Shown: positions 47,994 to 58,000 of the stretch, in pieces
How positions within the stretch are numbered: position 1 is the first letter of the stretch
Layout: every line of letters starts with the position of its first letter
Source of the DNA: Candidatus Palauibacter rhopaloidicola
GTDB taxonomy: Bacteria > Gemmatimonadota > Gemmatimonadetes > Palauibacterales > Palauibacteraceae
DNA: 64,000 bases
Assembly: GCA_026914155.1 (NCBI GenBank)
Contig: JAPPGH010000008.1
Coordinates: 62,001-126,000, forward strand
Direction of reading: 5' to 3'
The notes under the pieces: generated by a model
What the model was told of the DNA's origin: nothing
The model's input: only the letters and a program-made list of their open reading frames with translations
The model's database searches: none
Translations under genes and position numbers: made by a program

Positions 47994-49430
47994 TCACTTC
48001 GACGCGCGCGAACCGCGACGGGAACCGGCGAGGAGGCCGACCGCCACGGTGATCGCCGTGCCGATGAGGACGAACCAGGGCCAGGCGACGGCGTCCCGCG
48101 CCCCGATCCAGATCGCGGTGACGGACCCGATCCCGAACACGATCCCGAGGCGGGCCGAGCGGCTCGTGGCCCGGCGCGAGAAGCGGGCGAGCGCGAACGC
48201 CCCCAGCAGCCCGCCGTAGACGAGCGACGCGATCCCGAGCGACACCTCCACGGCCGTGCTCTCCTCGCTCAGCGGGATGAACCCGATCGCCGCCGCCACG
48301 AGCAGGGCCGTCCACGCCACCGCCGCGATCCTCCCCACGCGCAGGATCCGCCGCTCGTCCGCCTCCGGACGGGCCGCCGCCCAGAAGTCGTAGGCCGCCG
48401 TCGATGAGAGCGCGTTGATCGAACTGGAGAGTGTAGACATGGCGGCCGCGAACACGCCCGCGATGAGCAGGCCGCGGACGCCGGCCGGGAGCGCTTCAAC
48501 GATGAACCCGGCGAAGATCTCGTCGGCGCGCACGAAGGCGGTTCCGTCGTACCACGCCCAGAGGCCCAAGCCAACGAAGAGGAAAAGGGTGAACTGGAAG
48601 AGGACGGCGAAGCCGCTGCCGACGAGCGCGCGGCGGCTCGCGGCGAGATCGCGGCAGGCGAGGAGGCGCTGGACGATGAGTTGGTCCGCGCCGTGCGAAC
48701 CCATGGAGAGGAAGGCGCCGCCGAGCAGCCCGGCCCACAGGGTGTAGGGCCGCCCGAAGTCGAGGGAGGGGTCGATGACGGTGAGCTTCCCGGCCTCCCC
48801 GGCGCGGGCGAGGATCTCGGGCCACCCGCCGGGCAGGGCCCCGCCGAGGACGACGAGCGCGATGAGCCCGCCGGCCAGGTAGAGCGCCATCTGCGAGGCG
48901 TCCACCCAGACGACCGCGCGGATGCCGCCGATGAAGGTATAGATGAAGGTGACGGCCCCGATCACGAGCACGGAGGCGATAAGCGGCCACCCGGTGACGA
49001 GCGTGAGCGGGATGGCCGTCGCGAACAGCCGCACGGAATCCGCGAGCAGACGCGTGATCATGAAGATGCCGGAGGTCAGCCGGCGGGTCTCCGTCCCGAA
49101 CCGGGCCTCGAGCAACTCGTAGGCCGTCCGCAGCCGTCCCTGGCGATACGCGGGCAGCAGCCAGGCGGCGACCGCGATCCGCCCGAGCACGTAACCTCCC
49201 GCGATCTGCACGAAGGCGAGCGATCCGCCGTAGGCGATGCCGGGGATGGAGAGGAAGGTGAGCGTGCTCGTCTCCGTGGCCACGACGGACAGGAGGACGA
49301 CGACCCACGGCAGGTCGCGCCGGCCCAGAAAATACTCCTCTCCCCCCCGCGCGCCCCTGCCGAGCCACGCGCCCCAGGCGGTGATCCCGCCGAGGTAGAC
49401 GACGAGGATCGCGAGGTCGAGAGAGGTCAG
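47994..49430 (-). CDS. Sodium:solute symporter (SSS family), apparent CTG start
   Basis: Homology-like features begin right at the upstream gene's stop: TSLDLAILVVYLGGITAWGAW is the first SSS transmembrane helix, then YFLGRRDLPW and SVVATETSTLTFLSIPG, the family hallmark. The frame holds no ATG, GTG or TTG before that helix. The only near-start is CTG at 49430, overlapping the TGA of the NagZ-AmiE fusion (CTGA), giving 478 residues and about 13 helices. A GTG at 49283 would drop helix 1. The family couples Na+ entry to uptake of sugars, amino acids or sialic acid. With NagZ, AmiE-like and NamZ enzymes next door, a muropeptide sugar such as MurNAc or anhydro-sugar is the likely substrate, which is inferred. 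Confidence 0.88.
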   Translation of the reverse strand: MTSLDLAILVVYLGGITAWGAWLGRGARGGEEYFLGRRDLPWVVVLLSVVATETSTLTFLSIPGIAYGGSLAFVQIAGGYVLGRIAVAAWLLPAYRQGRLRTAYELLEARFGTETRRLTSGIFMITRLLADSVRLFATAIPLTLVTGWPLIASVLVIGAVTFIYTFIGGIRAVVWVDASQMALYLAGGLIALVVLGGALPGGWPEILARAGEAGKLTVIDPSLDFGRPYTLWAGLLGGAFLSMGSHGADQLIVQRLLACRDLAASRRALVGSGFAVLFQFTLFLFVGLGLWAWYDGTAFVRADEIFAGFIVEALPAGVRGLLIAGVFAAAMSTLSSSINALSSTAAYDFWAAARPEADERRILRVGRIAAVAWTALLVAAAIGFIPLSEESTAVEVSLGIASLVYGGLLGAFALARFSRRATSRSARLGIVFGIGSVTAIWIGARDAVAWPWFVLIGTAITVAVGLLAGSRRGSRASK

Positions 49431-52400
49431 CGGTCGCCACCCGGGTCGCGGGGCCGGACCTCCCGGTCGCGGATCGAGGTCGCGACGGCGTCGTGCACCG
49501 CGCGCCGCAGCGCGACGTGCTTCCGGTTGTCGCGGGTCGGGTTCACGCGGTTCGTGAGCAGGACGACGAAGAGGTCCAGCTCCGGGTCCACCCAGAAGCT
49601 CGTGCCGGTGAAGCCGGTGTGCCCGAACGCGTCTTCACCGAAGTAATCCCCCGCCGACGAACGCCCGGAGGGGGTGTCCCAGCCCAGCGCCCGGCTCGAG
49701 GCGGGGGCGGCCCGCCCCGTGAACCGCGCGACGGTCTCCGGCGAGGGCGAGTCGAGACGGGCGGAGAACGACCGGGTGTACGGTCCGGGCGGGGGACGGT
49801 CGGCGGCGGCCAGACCTCGCCCTTCGCGCGCGGCGGCGAGGATCCAGGCGGCGAACTTCGAGAGGTCCCGGGCCGACGAGAAGAGTCCCGCGTGTCCCGC
49901 CACGCCCTCCAGCGCGTGGGCGTTCTCGTCGTGGACCTCCCCGTGCACGTGCCGGTGCCGGTAGACGGTGTCCACCTCGGTCGGAGCCGTCCGGCGGTAC
50001 AGCGAGCGGGGCGGCTCGAACCAGGTCTCCGTCATCCCTAGCGGACGGAAGACGGACTCGTTCAGGTAGTAGTCCAGCGGCTGTCCGGCGATTTCTTCTA
50101 TCAGAAATCCCAGCGTCATGAACCCGATGTCGGAATAGACCGTCGGGTCCCCGTCATCCCCCGGCTCGTAGTCCGGTTCGAGGGCGGCGATCGCCTCGCG
50201 GTAGGCCTCTTCTCCCCGGAGGGTGCGCCAGAAGGGAAGGAAGGGCGGCAGCCCTCCCTGGTGCGTCAACAGGTGGCGGACGGTGACGTCGCGCTTCCAC
50301 CCCTCGGACCACTCCGGCAGGTGCTCGCCGATGCGGGTGTCGAGGGAGAGATCGCCGCGGTCGATGAGTTGCATCACGCCGGTCGTGGTGGCGACGACCT
50401 TCGTGAGCGACGCGAGGTCGTACAGGCTCGAATCCGTCGCGGCGGCTTCCGGCGGCAGCGTGGCGGAGGACGCCCAGTCCAGGTTCCCGTAGCCGCGCAA
50501 CCGGACGACGCGGTCCCCCCGTCCCACGGCGAGCACCGCGCCCGGCGTCGCGCCGTCCCGGATCGCCGCGTCGATGATCCGGTCCACGCGCGCGAGGGAA
50601 TCTCCATCCATTCCGACGTTGACGGGCCACTCCTCCCGGGCGAGCCGCATGCGCCCGCCCGCGAGCGGCGGACCCTGCTCCGCTTCCGGGCCTCCGCCGC
50701 TGGTCAGGCCGTCGCCGAGCGCGTGGCGGGGCGGGAGGGAGATCGGCAGGCGGCCGGAGACCGGCGCGCCGAGGAGGGCGAGCGCGGCGGCTTCCTGCGA
50801 GGCGTCCGCCCCGCCCCACGCGATGAGGTACGTCTCCGCGTCCGGCACGGAGGTGAGCAGGTAGGGACTCCCGAACGAGACGAGCACGCCGGTCGTGCCG
50901 GCGGCGCCGAGGCGATCGAAGAAGCCCCGGACCTCCTCGGGGAGGTCGGTGGAATCCGAGGCGGCGCCGGGCCGCACGTAGGCGGAGAAGATGACGGCGT
51001 CGACGGAGCGGGCGCGCCGGAGGAGCGAGTCGTAGACGCCGGGGTGGGCGTCGAACCCGATCCGGGCGCGGCGGACGCGCACGGCCTGCCCGAGTTCGCG
51101 GTTGAAGACGCGGCCGGCGGCGAGGTCGTTGGGCCCGGCGAAGGTCACGGAGAGCACGGAGCGCGACTCGCGGGGGTCGAGGGGCACGGCGCCGGCTTCG
51201 TTGCGGACGAGCGTGATGGAGCGCGCGGCGACCCCGCGGGCGAAGGACTCGTGCCACTGCGTGCCGACGAGCCCGGGGATGGCGTCGGGGTCGACCTCCG
51301 CGCCTTCGTGCAGGCGGGCGCGCGCCTTCAACTCCAGCACGCGCCGGACGGAGGCCTCGATGCGCCCCGCGGTGAGCCGGCCGGAGCGGACGGCGCCGAC
51401 GACGGCGGCGATGGCCCGCAGCGGCTCGCGCGGCATGAGCAGGACGTCGCTCCCCGCTTCCAGCGAGCGGATCGCGGCTTCGCTGGCCCCGTAGTCGTCG
51501 GCGATGGCGGCCATGTCGAGGGCGTCGGTGAAGAGGACGCCGTCGAACCCCAGGTCGTCGCGCAGCATGTCCGTCATGAAGTACGGCGAGAGCGTGGCGG
51601 GCGGGGCGCCGGCGCCGAGGATGCCGGGCGCCGCGACGTGCGCCGTCATCACCGCGTCGACGCCCTCCGCGATCGCGCGCCGGAAGGGGACGAGTTCGAG
51701 GCTGTCGAGGCGGGCGCGGTCGCCAGGAATGACCGGCAGGGCGACGTGGGAATCCGTCCCGGTGTCGCCGTGCCCGGGGAAGTGCTTAGCGGTGGCGAGC
51801 AGGCCGGCTTCGTGCGCGCCCCGGATGAACGCCGCGCCCAGCGCCGCCACGCGCTGCGGGTCCTCCCCGAAGGAGCGCGTGTTGATGATGGGATTGGCGG
51901 GGTTGTTGTTGACGTCGAGCACGGGCGCGAAGGCGATGTGGACGCCGAGGGCCCGCGCCTCGATGCCGGTGATCCGGCCCGCCGAGTAGGCGTAGTTCTC
52001 GTCGTCGGCCGCGCCGAGCGCCATCGCGGGGGGGAGGACGGTCGCGCCGGGCATCTCCAGCATGTTCGGCAGTGCATACACGCCGCTCACGCGGAACCCG
52101 GCGCCCGACTCGAAGTCCGCGGCGACGAGCAGGGGCACGTCGGCGGAGGCCTGCAGCCGGTTCAGCCGCGCGGCGTAGCCCAGGGGGGTTCCGAGCGAGA
52201 TCACGATCCCCCCGATCCGGTCGTCGCGTACGAGGGATTCGATGCGCGTGAACTCCTCGTCGTCGCGGGGGGCGTAGCCGCCGCTCATCCACACCATCAC
52301 GAGCTGCGCCACCCGCTCGCGCAGGGTGAGACCGGCGAGCGTCTCCTCCACCCAGGTCCGCGCCTCGGCGGAAAGGACGGGCTCGACCGGAGAACTGCCG

Positions 52401-52669
52401 GACGAAGCGGCCAGGCCGCTGGCGCCCGCGGGGTCCGCACCGGGGGGAGCCGAGCCGGCCGCACCAGGGGCGGCCGGGCCCGGGGCGGCGGCGCCCGCGC
52501 TGGCTGGAACCGCACCGTCGGAGCCCGGATCGGCGGGACCCGAGCCTGCGGCGCCGGACGAGGAGCGGCAGGCGAACGCGCTGACGGCGAGGAGCGTCGC
52601 CAGCCCGAGAGCGGCGACCGTCCGCCCCGGCACGACCGCCCGCCGCGTGACGATCCGCCCGCGCGCCAT
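49427..52669 (-). CDS. NagZ (GH3 beta-N-acetylglucosaminidase) fused to AmiE-like serine hydrolase, lipoprotein
   Basis: The start at 52669 gives a lipoprotein signal ending VSAFAC; upstream in-frame ATGs lack one. An Ala/Gly/Pro linker leads to a GH3 domain at about 100-440, with the NagZ motif KHFPGHGDTGTDSH (295-308) holding the Asp306/His308 acid-base dyad and a probable nucleophile Asp in FTDALDM. A GH3 C-terminal half follows. From about 700 a class C beta-lactamase-fold domain appears: SLTK (Ser754, Lys757), YSD in place of YxN, and HTG in place of KTG. In Bacillus subtilis NagZ and the beta-lactamase-like amidase AmiE are separate neighbours acting in sequence on muropeptides; here they are one 1080-residue periplasmic chain. 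It is divergent from namZ, and its stop overlaps the symporter start. Confidence 0.9.
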   Translation of the reverse strand: MARGRIVTRRAVVPGRTVAALGLATLLAVSAFACRSSSGAAGSGPADPGSDGAVPASAGAAAPGPAAPGAAGSAPPGADPAGASGLAASSGSSPVEPVLSAEARTWVEETLAGLTLRERVAQLVMVWMSGGYAPRDDEEFTRIESLVRDDRIGGIVISLGTPLGYAARLNRLQASADVPLLVAADFESGAGFRVSGVYALPNMLEMPGATVLPPAMALGAADDENYAYSAGRITGIEARALGVHIAFAPVLDVNNNPANPIINTRSFGEDPQRVAALGAAFIRGAHEAGLLATAKHFPGHGDTGTDSHVALPVIPGDRARLDSLELVPFRRAIAEGVDAVMTAHVAAPGILGAGAPPATLSPYFMTDMLRDDLGFDGVLFTDALDMAAIADDYGASEAAIRSLEAGSDVLLMPREPLRAIAAVVGAVRSGRLTAGRIEASVRRVLELKARARLHEGAEVDPDAIPGLVGTQWHESFARGVAARSITLVRNEAGAVPLDPRESRSVLSVTFAGPNDLAAGRVFNRELGQAVRVRRARIGFDAHPGVYDSLLRRARSVDAVIFSAYVRPGAASDSTDLPEEVRGFFDRLGAAGTTGVLVSFGSPYLLTSVPDAETYLIAWGGADASQEAAALALLGAPVSGRLPISLPPRHALGDGLTSGGGPEAEQGPPLAGGRMRLAREEWPVNVGMDGDSLARVDRIIDAAIRDGATPGAVLAVGRGDRVVRLRGYGNLDWASSATLPPEAAATDSSLYDLASLTKVVATTTGVMQLIDRGDLSLDTRIGEHLPEWSEGWKRDVTVRHLLTHQGGLPPFLPFWRTLRGEEAYREAIAALEPDYEPGDDGDPTVYSDIGFMTLGFLIEEIAGQPLDYYLNESVFRPLGMTETWFEPPRSLYRRTAPTEVDTVYRHRHVHGEVHDENAHALEGVAGHAGLFSSARDLSKFAAWILAAAREGRGLAAADRPPPGPYTRSFSARLDSPSPETVARFTGRAAPASSRALGWDTPSGRSSAGDYFGEDAFGHTGFTGTSFWVDPELDLFVVLLTNRVNPTRDNRKHVALRRAVHDAVATSIRDREVRPRDPGGDR

Positions 52670-52787
52670 CGCCCGCCCCTGCCCGTCCCGCTTTCGGGGG
52701 CCGCCCAACGTCTCTAGTCTGCGCACCATGTCGACCTCCGCCCGCCCCGCGTCTCGCGCTCGCTGCCCCGAACCTACGCAGCGCGAG

Positions 52788-54077
52788 ATGAATCCGCTCG
52801 CCGGTTTCCGGTCCCTTCTTCCTCTTCTCGCGCTCGCGGCCTGCGGGGGGCCGGCGGCGGAATCGGCGGGAGGGGACGCGGCCGCAGCGACGGTGCGTCC
52901 CGGGATCGATGTGCTGCTCGCCGATTCCTCCCATCTCATCGACGGGCGGCGCGTGGGGCTGATCACGAATCGGAGCGGCGTGGGGCGCGACGGGACGAGT
53001 GCCATCGACCTCCTGCACGGCTACGCGGGCGCGGAACTCACGGCGCTCTTCGCCCCCGAGCACGGGATCCGCGGCACGGAGGCGGAGGGCTCCGCGATCG
53101 ACGACGCGACGGACGAGGGGACGGGGCTGCCGATCTACTCGCTGTACGGCGAGACGCGGGCGCCCACGCCGGAGATGCTCGCTTCGGTCGACGTGCTCGC
53201 CTTCGATATCCAGGACATCGGCTCGCGCTACTACACGTACGTCTCGACGATGGCGCTCGCGATGGAGGCGGCGGGGCGCGAGGGAATCCCCATGATCGTC
53301 CTCGATCGCCCGAATCCCATCGGAGGCCTCACGCAGGGTCCCGTGCTGGACCCCGCCTTCGCGACCTTCGTCGGCCTGTACCCGGTGCCCGTGCGGCACG
53401 GACTCACGGCGGGCGAACTCGCGCGCCTGTACCGGGGGGCGTTCGGCGTGGAGGTGGCGTTGCACGTCGTCCCGGCCGCGGGCTGGTCCGCGGACCGCTG
53501 GTTCGACGACACGGACCTTCCCTGGATCGCGCCGTCGCTCAACATGCCTTCGCTGGAGAGCGCCTCGCACTATCCCGGCACCTGTCTGTTCGAGGGCACC
53601 AACCTCTCCGTCGGCCGCGGGACGCCGACCGCGTTTCAGGTGCTGGGCGCCCCGTGGCTGGACGGGGAAGCCTGGGTGGCGGAGATCGGGGCCGTGGCGG
53701 GCGCCGCGGGCGTGGCGGAGGCGGCGGGCGCCCTGCGGCTGCCGGGAGTGGAGATCCGGGCGGTCGCCTTCACGCCGGAGTCGCCGAGCGACGGCAGGTT
53801 CGGAGGGGAGGAGATCTCCGGGATCCGCCTCACCGTGACGGACCGGTCGGCCTACGACCCGGTGCAGACGGCGGTGGCCGCGCTGCTCGCCGCGCGCCGG
53901 CTCTCGGGGGACGCGTGGGAGTGGAGGGTGCGCCACTTCGACCGTCTCGCGGGCTCGGACCGCCTCCGCCTCGCTATCGACCGCGGCGCCCCGCTCGATG
54001 AAATCACCTCGGAATGGGCGGCCGACGTCGCCGCCTTCGAGGCGCTCCGCCGCCCGTACCTGCTCTACCCCCGTTGA
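52788..54077 (+). CDS. namZ: Exo-beta-N-acetylmuramidase NamZ (DUF1343), lipoprotein
   Basis: The start at 52788 gives a lipoprotein signal (MNPLAGFRSLLPLLALAAC). The frame is open upstream as the mirror of the NagZ linker. The 429-residue protein carries DUF1343 hallmarks: GLITNRSGVGRDG, FAPEHGIRG, YSLYGETRAPTPEML, DIQDIGSRYYTYV and LDRPNPIGG. The family member NamZ of Bacillus removes non-reducing-end MurNAc from peptidoglycan. Together with the divergent NagZ-AmiE fusion (118 bp between starts, so a shared promoter region) it would strip MurNAc, GlcNAc and stem peptide in turn. The catalytic residues are not individually identified here. Convergent with the lipid kinase, 15 bp between stops. 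Confidence 0.92.
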   Translation: MNPLAGFRSLLPLLALAACGGPAAESAGGDAAAATVRPGIDVLLADSSHLIDGRRVGLITNRSGVGRDGTSAIDLLHGYAGAELTALFAPEHGIRGTEAEGSAIDDATDEGTGLPIYSLYGETRAPTPEMLASVDVLAFDIQDIGSRYYTYVSTMALAMEAAGREGIPMIVLDRPNPIGGLTQGPVLDPAFATFVGLYPVPVRHGLTAGELARLYRGAFGVEVALHVVPAAGWSADRWFDDTDLPWIAPSLNMPSLESASHYPGTCLFEGTNLSVGRGTPTAFQVLGAPWLDGEAWVAEIGAVAGAAGVAEAAGALRLPGVEIRAVAFTPESPSDGRFGGEEISGIRLTVTDRSAYDPVQTAVAALLAARRLSGDAWEWRVRHFDRLAGSDRLRLAIDRGAPLDEITSEWAADVAAFEALRRPYLLYPR

Positions 54078-54092
54078 CCGCCGGAGGGACCC

Positions 54093-55025
54093 CTACCTGG
54101 GGACGATGATCCGGGCGGCCTGCGGCGACACCTTCGCCTCCATCGGGGTTTCGCCCCGCGGATCGCCGTCGATCTCGATGGCGACGGGCGGGTCGGCCTC
54201 GATCCGGACGCTGCGGGCCTGGAAGTAGATGATCTTGTCGTCCCCCGAGAACCGGTTTCGCGTGACGCGCCAGATGATGCGGGCGACCTCGGGGAGGTTG
54301 CTGGGGGCGTAGATGCACACGTCGATGAGGCCGTCCTGGAACGAGGCCCCGGGCGCCATGCGGAACTCCACGGGCAGGGGGCCGGCCCCGAGCTGGCCGG
54401 CGTTCGCGACGAGCACCATCGACGCCTTCACCTTCACTTCCTGGTCGTCGGCGGTGATCCGGAAGTCGGCGCCGGGGCGGTTGATGACGTTCTTGAGTCC
54501 GCTGTAGATGTAGGCGCCGAAGCCCAGGCGGCTCTTGAGTTCGGCGGTGGCGTCGGCCATGACCTGCGCGTCGAGGCCCGCGCCGGCCATGAGCGCGAAC
54601 GTCTCTCCGTTCGCCTCCGCGAGATCGATGCTCGTCACTTTTCCCTCGACCGCGACCCGCACGCTGTCCTCCAGCGACGTGGGAATGTCGAAGTTGAGGG
54701 CGAGCTGATTGGCGGTGCCGAAGGGGACGATCGCCACGGGCACGGACGTTCCGGCGACGCCGCGCAGCGCTCCGCTCACGGTGCCGTCGCCTCCCGCGGC
54801 GACGATGGCCCGGTATCCGCGCTCCGCGGCCTGGCGGGCGACCTCCAGGCCTTCTTCGGAATTCGCGGCCTCGAAGATGTCGAAGGGGACGCCCCTCGCG
54901 GCGAAGGCGCCTCCCAGCCGCCGGCGCAGCGTCTCGGGCTCGGCGGTTCCGCCGCCCGCGCCGGGGTTGAGGAGCACGAGGAATCGCTCCGAATCGGGGT
55001 AGAGGTGCGCACCGGACATGGACAA
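54093..55025 (-). CDS. Diacylglycerol/lipid kinase family protein (YegS/DagK-type)
   Basis: This 310-residue protein has VLLNPGAGGG near the N-terminus, the catalytic nucleotide-binding motif GGDGTVSG at about residue 79 and PFGTANQLA, the standard DAGK catalytic-domain set. The C-terminal half is beta-rich, as in YegS and DgkB. These enzymes phosphorylate diacylglycerol or related lipids at the inner membrane. The ATG at 55019 is an alternative start. It is 3 bases after the tamB stop, so cotranscribed with the envelope genes; a link to recycling the diacylglycerol by-product of lipid transfer is possible but unproven. Confidence 0.92.
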   Translation of the reverse strand: MSMSGAHLYPDSERFLVLLNPGAGGGTAEPETLRRRLGGAFAARGVPFDIFEAANSEEGLEVARQAAERGYRAIVAAGGDGTVSGALRGVAGTSVPVAIVPFGTANQLALNFDIPTSLEDSVRVAVEGKVTSIDLAEANGETFALMAGAGLDAQVMADATAELKSRLGFGAYIYSGLKNVINRPGADFRITADDQEVKVKASMVLVANAGQLGAGPLPVEFRMAPGASFQDGLIDVCIYAPSNLPEVARIIWRVTRNRFSGDDKIIYFQARSVRIEADPPVAIEIDGDPRGETPMEAKVSPQAARIIVPR

Positions 55026-55028
55026 TAA

Positions 55029-58000
55029 CTAGCGTCGTGTCCGGGAACCGCTGCCGGGGCGGGGGTTCCCATCGGAGTTCTCGTCGGAGTTCTCGTCGGG
55101 GTCCCCGGAGCCGGTGCCTTCACCGAACTCCCACTCGCGGAAGAGGAAGAGGCTGTAGGTGCGGTCGTTGGCGACATTCGTGCCCAGGCTGAGCCCGAAC
55201 AGCCGCTCGTCGAACCGGCTCGCGGTGCCGGCTTCGACGGACCAGCCGGGGAGGAACGCCCAATCCAGGGCCGCCCTCGGAGGCCCGCCGCCCAGCGGCT
55301 GCCAGTAGGAGAGGAAGAGCGCGTTGCTCACGTACCCCCCGACTTCCAGCGCCGTGCGCTCGAACAGGCTCCGGTTCGCGACGCCTCCGGCCCCGCGCCC
55401 GGCAGCGACCGACGTCAGGTTGAAGTAGGAGATGCCGGTCGCTCCGAGGGCGGACGTGAGTCCGGAACTCAGCGGACCGAAGACGAGCTGCTGCCCGACC
55501 CTCTGGGCCAGTTGCGGGTCGGCGGAGCGGTAGCACGGCGTACCGACCGCGAGCAGGCAGTACTGGTCGGTGTCGCTCATGGGCGGGTTGCTTGTCAGGA
55601 GGACTTCCGGCTCGATGGCGGTACCGGTGATCCGGGCCTCGACGAACACGGGGCCGTCGATGGTCCGGTCCCGGTATTCGGCGGTGATGTCGATGATGGG
55701 ATTGAAGCCGACATCCCCGACGAACTGCATGCTTCCCGCGGTGATCCGGAGCGGCCGGACATAGGGTGGCACGCGGTCGAAGATGTAGGTGCCCCGGGGC
55801 ATCTCGGCGCTTCCGCTGATGTCGAGGACATCGAGGCGGCGGTCCAGGTAGACGGAAATCCCCTCCCCCACGACCTCCGCATTGAGCCGCCCCGAGCGCA
55901 GGGAGAGGTCGGAGCCGAGATCGACGTTCGCGTCGAGGACGAGGTTGTCGAGGAACGGGTTCCGGAACTGCGCCAGAACGTCTCCCGTGGACGCGTCGAG
56001 GAAGTCGAACACCTCCACCTCGCCGGGATTGAAGACCTCGAGTCCGCGGAGGAACTCGTCCTGCTCGAAGTATCCGTCGGAGAGGACGACGTCGGCGGTC
56101 ACCCACGGCCTCGCGTAAGCGCTGTCGAGCCGCGCGCGGCCGCTCACGGCGAACTCCATGTCGTTGCGCACGATGCCGTGGAACTCGTCCGCGTCGAAGT
56201 CGAGGGCGAAGACCGGATTGGTGATCCGGGCGATGTCCACGGTGCCCCGAGTCCGCAGCGACCCGCCGAGATCCGACCCCACGTGGGCCGAATCGACCAG
56301 GGCGATCGACGAGCCCCGGAATGCAATCCGGGCGCCGACCTCGGTGAGCCAGACGCCCAGGTCCGGCACCCAGCCCCTGCCGTTCACGAGGCGCAGGGCG
56401 CCGTCGTAGCGGAGGGCGCCGGGGGCGCCGCGAATCGAGAGGTCGCTCTCGGCAATGCCCGTCACCTCCTCGAAGGTCGGCAGCACGAGTTCTACGAGCG
56501 CCAGCGGGAGGCGGTCGCCGGTCAGGTCGAGGTCGAAGGGGTCGTCAAGGAGGCGGCGTTCCACGGGCAGGATCGCGAGATCCGTCGCCACGGAACCGCC
56601 GAGCCGTCCCAGGAGGGCGCCGTCATCGACGAGATCGATCTCTCCCGCGAGTTCGCGAGCGGCGTAGTCGACCCGAGCGTTGAGCGCGTCGTAGCCCTGG
56701 TGCTGAAGCGATGGATCGAGGACCTCGAATTCCGCCGTGACGAGGGGTTCCGCCAGCGTGCCCGTCGCTTCCACGCGTCCTCCGAGCGTGCCTCCGAGGA
56801 TCGGTTGCTCCGAGAGCAGGTAGCCGAACTGGTCCACGCGCACGCCCAGGATCTCCACGTCGAGCGATCCTTCGCCCGAGGCGGGGATGCGGCCGTCGGC
56901 GCGGAGCCGGCCGAGCTGGCCGTTCAGAAAGAGGCCGTCGACGAGCAGCGCCGAGTCGGAGTAGACGACCCTGGCGGGCGTCTGGAGCGTGGACTCGAGC
57001 TTGCCGAGACGGAGGCGGAGATCCGTCAGGCCGGCGCTCCAGAGGTCGCCCCCGACCACGACGCCCCGGCCCGAGACCTCGAGGCTGGAGTCGCGCTGCG
57101 CGTAGAATTCGGCGTCCAGCGCGTCGGCACCGGGCTCGCCGGCGTCCGAGCGGGCGAGCCGCACGGAGAGCGAATCCACCCGCCGCCCATCCAGCTCGAC
57201 GTTCGTCGCCGTGAACCGGGACCGCAGGTCGCCGAGGCGCGGCGGGTCGAACAGTTCGACGCGGGCCGAGAAGTCCCCGGCGCGGTAGCCGCGGAAACGC
57301 GCCTCCGAAGCCTCGATGTCGGCGTCGAGCGTGAAGTCTCCCCAGCGGCCCGTGGCGGTCCCCCGCGTCACGAGCCGGCCTTCCAGCCCCTCTGTCGGCT
57401 GCCGGTCCCGCCGGGCCCGGCCCAGCAACTCCTCGATGGTGTCGAACAGCGCCTCGCCGGCCTCGGCCGCCGCGCCGCCCGGAATCTCATCCACGAACCA
57501 GCGGTCCCAGTCGGAGAGGTCGGGAGCCTGGGCGTCGAAGGCGATCTGCCCGCTCCGCTCCTCCGCGAGGCCGAAGTCGCCCTGCACCGAGAGCGTCCCC
57601 ACGTCGGAGGCGAGGAAGGCGCTGTCGATCGTCGCCACGCCATCGGCCACCCGCAGCCGCACGCGACTGTCGAAGATCTCGGCCTGGTCCACCTGGGAGG
57701 GGAGGATTTCGACGTCGAACGCCGCCTCGAGCGTCGCGGGATCGAGCCCTTCTCCCTGCACGCGCCCCCGGACGGCGAGCCGCGACGCCGGGGCGCCCTC
57801 GACCCACTGGTCGAGCGAGAGATCCGTCCCCTCGATCTCGGTGTCGTAGCGCAGTTCCTCCGCCGCGAGATCGAAGTCGCCGTTCAGGGTGAGCCGGCCG
57901 CGTTCGGATTCGAGTTCCGCCTCGAGGGCCAACTCCTCGAGACTCCCGCGCGCCCGAATGGGACCGGACACCGCGCCCGCCAGTTCGATTCCCGAGGTCC

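Noticed and set aside
53997..54110. Terminator between namZ and the lipid kinase
   Set aside because: CCCCTACCTGGGG makes only a 4-bp stem and overlaps coding sequence; too weak to call.
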